Assembly (NCBI GenBank): GCA_902795095.1
Contig: CADBKB010000054.1
Location: 1 to 17,761 of the forward strand
DNA from: Oscillospiraceae bacterium
GTDB lineage: Bacteria > Bacillota_A > Clostridia > Oscillospirales > Oscillospiraceae
Reading direction: 5' to 3'
Length of the DNA: 17,761 nucleotides
In this document: in pieces, positions 12,097-17,761 of the stretch
How the letters are laid out: each line of letters starts with the position of its first letter
Numbering within the stretch: position 1 is the first letter of the stretch
The notes under the pieces: generated by a model
Seen by the model: the letters and a program-made list of their open reading frames with translations, nothing else
Databases searched by the model: none
Told to the model about the DNA's origin: nothing
Position numbers and translations under genes: made by a program

Positions 12097-14718
12097 ATGA
12101 AACACAAAAAAGCACTCCGCCTGCTCGCGCTGCTGCTCAGCGTTCTGCTGGTCATGCAGTGCGCCGCGGCCGCCCTGGAGCCGGAGGATCCGGCGGATCC
12201 CCTGCCCGCGCTGAGCGAGCCCGGGGAGAAGAGCCCCGACGATGATCCCCCCGCGGACCCGGCCCCTGCCGATCCCGACGATCCCGGCCCCGGCGATCCG
12301 GACGATCCCGGCCCCGGCGACGTCGTTCCCGGCGAGCCCATCACCGTCACCGCCAGCCTGAGCGACGGTCAGGTGGTGAACAATCCCCGCCAGAGCCTCA
12401 CCGTGCAGGTCCTGCAGGGCGAAGCCCCGGCGGAATCCGCGCAGATCACCGTGACGCTCAACGGCGAGGCCGTGGAGCCCGCCGACGACGCCTATGCCCT
12501 GCGTCTGGTCCAGGGCGACAATGCCATCGTCATCACCGCCGCCGTCGGATCTGAGACCGAGACCCGGACCCTCGCGGTGCGCTTTGAGATCGCCATCCCC
12601 GACGGCTGGTCCCACGACGCGCTGGCCTTCTGCGTGGAGCACGGCATCCTCAAGGGCAACCAGGACGGCGACCTGCAGGCCACCGCCAACGCCACCCGCG
12701 CGGAGCTGGCGGCCATGCTCGTGCGCCTGTTCGGCGTGCAGAAGCTCGACACCCTGTCCGGCTTTGTGGATGTCCCCGCCGGCGCCTGGTACCACGACGA
12801 GATGGCAAAGGCCGTGGCCATGGGCATCTACAAGGGCAGCGGCAACAAGCTCAATCCCGCCAACCGCATCACCCGCGAGGAGGCCTTCGTGGTCCTGGCC
12901 CGGGCCTTCGGCGTGATCGCCGACGACACCGCCGCCCTGGACAACGCGCCGGACAAGGCCCAGGTCAGCGCCTGGGCGGCCAACGCCATGGCCGGCATGC
13001 TCGCATCGGGCCTGGTGAACGGCTACAAGGACGGCAGCCTCAAGCCCAAGGGCTTCATCACCCGTCAGGAGCTGGCCCAGGTGCTCTACAACGCCCTGGA
13101 CTGCATCACCGACGACCCCGACGCGCTCACCGGCAGCCGCTGCCTCTACACCGGCCCCGCCGACAAGCTGGAGGGCAAGCAGATCAACGGCGATCTGATC
13201 ATCTGCAGCCCCGACGCCGACCTCAACCTCAATGACCTGGGCGTCACGGGCCGCCTGGTGCTTCATCTGCACAACGCTGCGAAGGCCGCTGTCGGCACCG
13301 ACGCCGCCGTCGTCAGCCTGTGCAGCCCCACCGCCCTGACCCTGAAGAATCCCGTCAAGCAGGCCAACTGCCTGCACGACGGCGCCGAGCTCAGCGCCAA
13401 GGCCGACGTCGCCGTCCTCGACGGCGCGGCCACGCTCCATGGCAGCTACGGCAAGGTCGTCTGCCTGAGCGGCAAGAGCGTCATCGCCCAGGACGCGGCC
13501 GTCACCGAAGCGCGCGCCAGCGCCGCCCTCACTCTGAACGGCGCCGCCGAGACCGTCTACGCCTTCAACAAATGCACCGCCATCGACGGCACAGGCAGCA
13601 TCGGCACCCTCTACAAATATAACCGCGACCTGACCGTTCAGCCCACCGTGGGCGCCACCGTCGAGCGGATCGACGCCGGCCTCGACGGCGTCAGCATCCG
13701 GCCGGGCCCCGTGGTCGAGGCCTACTACGACATCCCCACCGTGACCGCCACGGGAACCGTCACCGGCGTGAACACCACCCAGGTCTTCGGCGTGCCCGAC
13801 GGCGTGCGGATCTGCACCGTCAGCTACTACTGTGACGGCAAACTCGTCAAGCAGGACAAGAACTTCCGGCTGACCGAGGGCGCGACCCTCTCCTGCCAGG
13901 TGACGCCGAGCCAGCGCTACCTGGCCGTGGAGGAGCATCCCGTCACCGTCACCATCGCCTACCAGGGCCAGACCGTGACCGGCGAGCTCAAGGTCCGCAC
14001 CATGGGCAACAGCACCCCGCTGACGCTGGCCAAGGGCATCCGCACCTGCAACGTCAACGCCACGATCCTGCGGTCCACCAGTGTCTACGCCTACAGCTCC
14101 CTTTCCGGCTACGTCACCTCTGTGGAGAAGGGAGAAGTCGTCTACTTCATCAAGTCCAACGGCTCCACCTCCTTGATCGAGACGAAGAGCGGCAAGCGCG
14201 GCTGGGTCTCCGATTCGGCGATTCGTGTCTCCTGGCGGACCTATCACAACGACGACGTCAGCTACACGCTGGAGGCCAAGGAGGCCTTCGTCAACCAGCT
14301 CCACGACTACTCCAGCTCCACGAAGTATCTGGTCTGGGTCAACCTGTACACCACCACGGTCAACATCTTCGAGGGCAGCAAGGGCAACTGGAAGCTCATC
14401 AAGAGCGGCGAGTGCACCATCGGCGCGCCCGAGACCCCCACCCGCCCCGGCGTCTACTCCATCTACTCCAAGACCCACCACTGGAGCTTTGACGACACCT
14501 CCAGCGGCCGCACAGACGTCTCGCGCTGCAACTACGTCTCCCTGTTTGACGGCGGCATCGCCTTCCATACGCGGCTGTACTACTCCGGCACCAGCAGCTT
14601 CTACGGCAACTCCTCCCTCAGCGCCGAGCTCAGCCATGGCTGCGTCCGCTGCCCGGACGAGATCGCCATCTTCATCTACAACAACTGCCCCATCGGCACC
14701 CGCGTGGTCGTCTACTGA
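12097..14718 (+). CDS. S-layer-homology L,D-transpeptidase (YkuD) with SH3 domain
   Basis: An 873-residue secreted cell-wall enzyme. In order: a signal peptide (1 to about 25); an Asp/Pro-rich linker with repeated DDPGPGD units (about 28-75); a beta-sandwich-like domain (about 78-165); three SLH domains (about 170-212, 223-280, 290-335) that should anchor it to pyruvylated wall polymer; a repetitive strand-rich region resembling a short beta-helix (about 355-520); Ig-like strands (to about 645); an SH3-like domain (about 649-712); and a C-terminal YkuD catalytic domain (about 730-873). The YkuD signature is intact, with H824 and SHGCVR, where C849 is the acyl-accepting nucleophile. The enzyme should make 3-3 cross-links or attach proteins to peptidoglycan, independent of penicillin-binding proteins. 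ATG 12097 is preferred over ATG 12091 because AGAGGA is spaced 6 nt from it but abuts the earlier one. It sits alone between a promoter and a bidirectional terminator. Confidence 0.9.
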   Translation: MKHKKALRLLALLLSVLLVMQCAAAALEPEDPADPLPALSEPGEKSPDDDPPADPAPADPDDPGPGDPDDPGPGDVVPGEPITVTASLSDGQVVNNPRQSLTVQVLQGEAPAESAQITVTLNGEAVEPADDAYALRLVQGDNAIVITAAVGSETETRTLAVRFEIAIPDGWSHDALAFCVEHGILKGNQDGDLQATANATRAELAAMLVRLFGVQKLDTLSGFVDVPAGAWYHDEMAKAVAMGIYKGSGNKLNPANRITREEAFVVLARAFGVIADDTAALDNAPDKAQVSAWAANAMAGMLASGLVNGYKDGSLKPKGFITRQELAQVLYNALDCITDDPDALTGSRCLYTGPADKLEGKQINGDLIICSPDADLNLNDLGVTGRLVLHLHNAAKAAVGTDAAVVSLCSPTALTLKNPVKQANCLHDGAELSAKADVAVLDGAATLHGSYGKVVCLSGKSVIAQDAAVTEARASAALTLNGAAETVYAFNKCTAIDGTGSIGTLYKYNRDLTVQPTVGATVERIDAGLDGVSIRPGPVVEAYYDIPTVTATGTVTGVNTTQVFGVPDGVRICTVSYYCDGKLVKQDKNFRLTEGATLSCQVTPSQRYLAVEEHPVTVTIAYQGQTVTGELKVRTMGNSTPLTLAKGIRTCNVNATILRSTSVYAYSSLSGYVTSVEKGEVVYFIKSNGSTSLIETKSGKRGWVSDSAIRVSWRTYHNDDVSYTLEAKEAFVNQLHDYSSSTKYLVWVNLYTTTVNIFEGSKGNWKLIKSGECTIGAPETPTRPGVYSIYSKTHHWSFDDTSSGRTDVSRCNYVSLFDGGIAFHTRLYYSGTSSFYGNSSLSAELSHGCVRCPDEIAIFIYNNCPIGTRVVVY

Positions 14719-14733
14719 TCCTCAAAAAAATAT

Positions 14734-14769
14734 CGCCCGGCAGCGGTTCCGCTGCCGGGCGGTTTTTTT
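14734..14769. terminator. Bidirectional terminator between convergent genes
   Basis: A GC-rich stem of at least 11 bp (CGCCCGGCAGC paired with GCTGCCGGGCG) is preceded by an A-run and followed by TTTTTTT (14763-14769). It separates the SLH transpeptidase (plus) from the oxidoreductase (minus, stop at 14773) and fits both. Confidence 0.85.
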
Positions 14770-14772
14770 GGT

Positions 14773-15783
14773 TTATTCCGGGATCTCCTCCAGGCGGACG
14801 GGGCGGTGCTCCCGCAGGGAGCGCTTCGCCGCCAGGGCCATGCGCACGCTCTGCAGGCCATCGTCGGCGGTCACCTCCACGGGGCTGCGGGACGTGATGG
14901 CGGAGACGAAGCTGCGTACCTCGTCGGCATAGGCCTGGAGATAGCGCTCCAGGAAGAACCGGAGGGGCTTCTCCCCGTATACGCCCCGCGCCGTGCTCAG
15001 CCGCAGGGTGCTGGGGGCGTCGTTGCCGGAGGCGGCCATGCCCGCGGAGCCGAAGACCTCGCAGCGCTGGTCATAGCCGTAGACCGCGCGGCGGGAATTG
15101 TCGATCACCGCCAGGGCGCCGTTTTCCATCTTCAGCGTGACAATGGCGGTATCCACGTCGCCGGCCTCCCCGATGGCGGGGTCCACCAGCACCGCGGCCT
15201 CGGCGTAGAGCTCCGCGGCGTTGCAGCCGGCCAGATAGCGGGCCATATCAAAGTCGTGGATCATCATGTCCATAAACAGCCCGCCGCTGACCCGGATGTA
15301 GGCGAGACCGGGAGGCTCCGGGTCCCGGGAGGTGATCCTGATGAGCTGCGGCGTGCCGATCTCCCCCGCCGCCACAGCCCGGCGCACGGCGCGGAAATTG
15401 TGGTCAAAGCGGCGGTTGAAGCCCACCTGATAGCACAGGCCGGTGCGCTCCACCGCCTGCATGACGGCGCGGATCCGGTCGGGATCGTGGTCGATGGGCT
15501 TCTCACAGAATACATGCTTGCCCGCCGCCAGCGCCTCCAGGGAAATGGGCGCGTGGGTATCGGTGGAGGAGCAGATCAGCACCGCGTCGATCTCCGGATC
15601 CGCCAGCAGCTGCCGGTAATCCTTCGTGACCTGCGCCGCCCCCTGCTCCGTCGCCCAGGCGGCGGTTTCGTCGGAGAGGAAGGGGTCCGCCATGGCCTTG
15701 ACCCGCGCCCCGTCCACCGTGCGGATGCCCTGCAGATGCACCCGGCCGATCCGGCCGGCGCCTATGATGCCCAGTTGAAGCAT
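14773..15783 (-). CDS. iolG: Gfo/Idh/MocA oxidoreductase, inositol 2-dehydrogenase-like
   Basis: A 336-residue NAD(P)-dependent sugar or polyol dehydrogenase. The Rossmann nucleotide motif is GIIGAGRIG (5-13). The family lysine is K95 in CEKP. The substrate region has GFNRRFDHNF (121-130). The catalytic pair is D172 and H176 in GGLFMDMMIHDFDM, the same spacing and nearly the same numbering as in Bacillus inositol 2-dehydrogenase, which oxidises myo-inositol to scyllo-inosose. Because no other inositol catabolic gene is visible, a related polyol or sugar could be the substrate, and the symbol is a best guess. AGGAGG lies 6 nt before ATG. Upstream, on the minus strand, there is a perfect TTGACA (15833-15838) but no convincing -10 at standard spacing; TATTAT at 15820-15825 is the best alternative. 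The 123-nt gap to the CDF gene suggests separate transcription. Confidence 0.85.
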   Translation of the reverse strand: MLQLGIIGAGRIGRVHLQGIRTVDGARVKAMADPFLSDETAAWATEQGAAQVTKDYRQLLADPEIDAVLICSSTDTHAPISLEALAAGKHVFCEKPIDHDPDRIRAVMQAVERTGLCYQVGFNRRFDHNFRAVRRAVAAGEIGTPQLIRITSRDPEPPGLAYIRVSGGLFMDMMIHDFDMARYLAGCNAAELYAEAAVLVDPAIGEAGDVDTAIVTLKMENGALAVIDNSRRAVYGYDQRCEVFGSAGMAASGNDAPSTLRLSTARGVYGEKPLRFFLERYLQAYADEVRSFVSAITSRSPVEVTADDGLQSVRMALAAKRSLREHRPVRLEEIPE

Positions 15784-15796
15784 AACGTACCTCCTG

Positions 15797-15808
15797 TTGA
15801 CCTGTCAA
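15797..15808. promoter_or_regulatory. TTGAC-CT-GTCAA inverted repeat upstream of the dehydrogenase
   Basis: Two perfect 5-bp arms flank CT immediately upstream of the AGGAGG of the dehydrogenase gene. On the minus strand a further TTGACA lies 24 nt upstream. It might be an operator overlapping the transcript start region. The short arms make chance possible. Confidence 0.3.
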
Positions 15809-15906
15809 AAATGATGAAAATAATAAGAGAAATGTCAATAAACAATAAAGAATGCGGTATGATTCGGAGAATTTATATTCCCAAAGAATCCCAGCCCGGG
15901 CCGGGG

Positions 15907-17076
15907 TCAATTCGGATTGAAGGCCGGGGAATCGAAGGTGACCACGCAGTAGCAGCGGCCGGGAAGCTCCTCGGCGGCTTTGGCGATGGCCCGGCGGAGG
16001 GTGGGGCGGTCCAGGTCCCGGGGCACCACCAGATCGAAGATCAGATTGGTATGGTCGGAGCCGCGCACCATGCGGAAATCGTGCATCTTGAGCCGCGGAT
16101 CCAGCGCGCCGAGCATTTCCGTCACCTGGGCGCGCAGCCGCACGGTCTCCTCGTCGTCCATCTCCAGGGGATCGTAGTGGATGGTCAGATGGATGCCGTG
16201 GCGGGTCAGGACCTCCCGCTCGATGTTGTCGATGACGTCGTGGCAGACGAGGGGGTCCTCCCGGCGATCCATTTCCACATGCAGGGTGGCAAATTTCTGG
16301 CCGGGGCCGTAATCATGGACCATGACGTCATGCACGCCCAGCACAAGCTCGTGGTCCATCACATCCGTGACCACGGCCTTGACCAGGGCGGGATCAGCGT
16401 TCTCGCCCAGCAGGGGCGAGATGGTCTCCCGGGCCACGCCCACACCGGACCAGACGATGAACGCCGCCACCGCCAGTCCCATGGGCCCGTCCAGATGCAC
16501 GCCGGTGAGCGCGCCGATGACGCAGGCCAGGAACACCGCCGCGGTGGAGATCACATCGTTGCGGCTGTCGCTGGCCGCGGCCCCCAGGGCGGCCGAGTCA
16601 ATGCGCCTGCCCAGCACGCGGTTGAACCGCGCCATCCACAGCTTCACGCCGATGGACAGCAAAAGCACCAGCGCCAGGGGCACGGAGAAGGCCACAGGCG
16701 CCGGATGCAGGATCTTTTTGATGGAGGATTTGCCCAGCTCCACGCCGATGAGCAGGATCAGTCCCGCCACCGCCAGGCCCGTGAGATACTCCACCCGGGC
16801 GTGGCCGAAGGGATGATCCTCATCGGCGGGCTTCTCCGCCAGGCGGAAGCCCAGCAGAGTCAGCACCGAGCCGGAGGCGTCGGTGAGGTTGTTGACGGCG
16901 TCGGCGGTGATGGACACCGAGCCGGAGAGCAGGCCGATGGCCAGCTTCGCCCCGAACAGGGCGATGTTCAGGCAGATGCCGATGAGGCCCGCCGCTTTTC
17001 CGCAGGCTGTGCGGGCGGGCCCGGCGCTCAGCTCGCCGTGGCGGCGCTCCAGAGCGCGAAGGATCCAAGAGATCAT
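15907..17076 (-). CDS. CDF-family metal cation exporter, probable Mn2+ type, with duplicated cytosolic domain
   Basis: A 389-residue cation diffusion facilitator that should export a divalent metal in exchange for protons. Six membrane spans occupy about residues 28-215. The transport-site residues are N62 and D66 in TM2 (ADAVNNLTDA) and D170 and D174 in TM5 (SDSRNDV). This Asn-Asp-Asp-Asp set matches the Mn2+-selective MntE type rather than the His/Asp sets of zinc exporters, so manganese is the favoured substrate. The cytosolic part is longer than usual: a first ferredoxin-like domain (about 220-305, with GVHDVMVHDYG) is followed by a second, similar one (about 315-385, with KMHDFRMVRG and a CYCVVTFD ending). 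AGGAG lies 8 nt before ATG. The gene follows a membrane protein gene by 51 nt on the same strand with no terminator between, so co-transcription is likely. Confidence 0.88.
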   Translation of the reverse strand: MISWILRALERRHGELSAGPARTACGKAAGLIGICLNIALFGAKLAIGLLSGSVSITADAVNNLTDASGSVLTLLGFRLAEKPADEDHPFGHARVEYLTGLAVAGLILLIGVELGKSSIKKILHPAPVAFSVPLALVLLLSIGVKLWMARFNRVLGRRIDSAALGAAASDSRNDVISTAAVFLACVIGALTGVHLDGPMGLAVAAFIVWSGVGVARETISPLLGENADPALVKAVVTDVMDHELVLGVHDVMVHDYGPGQKFATLHVEMDRREDPLVCHDVIDNIEREVLTRHGIHLTIHYDPLEMDDEETVRLRAQVTEMLGALDPRLKMHDFRMVRGSDHTNLIFDLVVPRDLDRPTLRRAIAKAAEELPGRCYCVVTFDSPAFNPN

Positions 17077-17127
17077 TTTTCAGGCTCCTAACCTTGAATG
17101 ATTACTGAAGTTTGGGTGAAACACCAA

Positions 17128-17712
17128 TTATTTCGCCAATTTTCTGGTGGTGACGAACTGGAAGATGATCCCCGCCGCCGCCAGGGCGCCGGCAACGATC
17201 AGCACAGTCTGGGCGGTCATGGAGGGTACGGCACGCCCCAGCAGGGACGCCGCGCGCCAGCCGCCGGACACGCCCGTCACCAGGATGATCACCCATCGGT
17301 GGAACCGGGCCGCCAGCACGCCGGCGATCACGCCCAGCACAACTGCCGCGATGACCGCGGCGACGGGATAGAGGTCGCCCAGCACCTCGCCCACCAGGGA
17401 AAACACGCAGCCGAAGGCCAGCACGAACACCACCGCCTGGGTGATGCGGAAGGTGAAGGCCGCGGCCACAGCGCCCACACCCAGGCCGATGAGCACGCAC
17501 AGCCATACCCGGTCGGGCACGAACAGCCGGCTCACGGCGTAGCCCAGCAGGGCGCCGACGCCGAAGATCAGCAGGGCATACCAAAGATGCCGCAGCCGGA
17601 AGCCGAAGAAGCAGGTCAGCAGGGCCAGGGCGATGGTCCCGTAGAGGGAGGCCATGGCCAGGGGCCCGGTCAGCTCCGGCAGGAGCATTTTGAGCAGCTG
17701 CAAAGCAGTCAT
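17128..17712 (-). CDS. Multi-pass membrane protein, DUF4203/TMEM198-like
   Basis: A 194-residue protein made almost wholly of about seven hydrophobic spans (roughly 20-39, 43-61, 69-87, 92-112, 116-136, 138-157, 168-187) rich in Gly, Ala and Val, with short loops. The Gly-dotted helices and length suggest the DUF4203/TMEM198 group, whose function in bacteria is unknown. No catalytic or transport motif is visible. ATG 17712 is chosen over the frame's earlier ATG at 17739 because GAGGTGA precedes it and because the upstream gene's stop codon overlaps it as ATGA. It is likely the middle gene of a minus-strand operon: upstream partial gene, this gene, then the CDF exporter. Confidence 0.68.
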   Translation of the reverse strand: MTALQLLKMLLPELTGPLAMASLYGTIALALLTCFFGFRLRHLWYALLIFGVGALLGYAVSRLFVPDRVWLCVLIGLGVGAVAAAFTFRITQAVVFVLAFGCVFSLVGEVLGDLYPVAAVIAAVVLGVIAGVLAARFHRWVIILVTGVSGGWRAASLLGRAVPSMTAQTVLIVAGALAAAGIIFQFVTTRKLAK

Positions 17713-17761
17713 GCGCTCACCTCGTCGCGCTCGACGCACACGGTCTCGTTCAGGAAGGTGA
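17709..17761 (-). CDS. 3' end of an upstream gene (partial)
   Basis: In the frame that ends at TGA 17711-17709, the minus strand reads 16 codons without a stop, ending NETVCVERDEVSA. The stop overlaps the next ATG as ATGA, a classic sign of translational coupling. Too little is present to name the product. Confidence 0.5.
   Translation of the reverse strand, partial: TFLNETVCVERDEVSA

Noticed and set aside
12040..14637. 865-codon minus-strand open frame opposite the SLH transpeptidase
   Set aside because: The translation is Gly/Val/Asp/Ala/His-rich without any domain, as expected when a GC-rich gene is read on the opposite strand. The plus strand has SLH, SH3 and YkuD motifs and a promoter.
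15891..15906. Possible terminator after the CDF gene (CCCAGCCCGGGCCGGGG)
   Set aside because: The GC palindrome leaves almost no loop and has a mismatch; the following minus-strand T-rich stretch is weak.
14806..17091. 761-codon plus-strand open frame across the dehydrogenase and CDF genes
   Set aside because: It spans two convincing minus-strand genes and the intergenic gap, has no start signal and is low-complexity. It is an antisense shadow.

Overview
The window looks like chromosomal DNA from a GC-rich, spore-forming or formerly spore-forming member of the Clostridia, most like the Oscillospirales. The evidence is a clear Spo0A, GC-rich genes separated by AT-rich intergenic stretches, strong GGAGG ribosome binding sites, sigma-A promoters with extended -10 boxes, and a secreted L,D-transpeptidase carrying S-layer homology domains. 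Lineage is inferred from gene content only. No rRNA, tRNA, CRISPR array, transposase or phage gene was recognised.

Layout. 1-2216 (minus strand): a TSUP (TauE/SafE) transporter followed by a DAACS acidic amino-acid symporter. They lie between two copies of a roughly 100-130 bp hairpin-rich repeat (1-99 and 2358-2494). 2597-6926 (plus strand): housekeeping genes, namely an RsmF-type rRNA m5C methyltransferase, murA, rsmA and a HAD phosphatase overlapping rsmA by 8 nt, ending in a terminator. 6982-9738: a lipoprotein M3-type metallopeptidase (minus) and spo0A (plus), transcribed divergently from a 243-bp region that holds a perfect 0A box. 9848-11615: a single-pass membrane protein with a cytosolic zinc ribbon (minus), divergent from a DarB/CbpB-like CBS-pair protein (plus). 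11710-14718: a 57-residue Cys/Gly-rich membrane miniprotein (minus), divergent from an 873-residue SLH/SH3/YkuD L,D-transpeptidase (plus). 14773-17761 (all minus): an inositol 2-dehydrogenase-like oxidoreductase, a Mn-type CDF metal exporter with a duplicated cytosolic domain, a multi-pass membrane protein, and the last codons of another gene.

Shared themes are the cell envelope (murA, the SLH transpeptidase, the lipoprotein peptidase, the zinc-ribbon membrane protein), ribosome maturation (two rRNA methyltransferases) and developmental or second-messenger control (Spo0A and the CBS protein). I see no obvious new multi-gene defence or biosynthetic system. The items most worth a second look are the Spo0A receiver with two altered active-site positions, the Cys/Gly miniprotein, the SLH-transpeptidase fusion, the zinc-ribbon membrane protein and the duplicated hairpin repeat.
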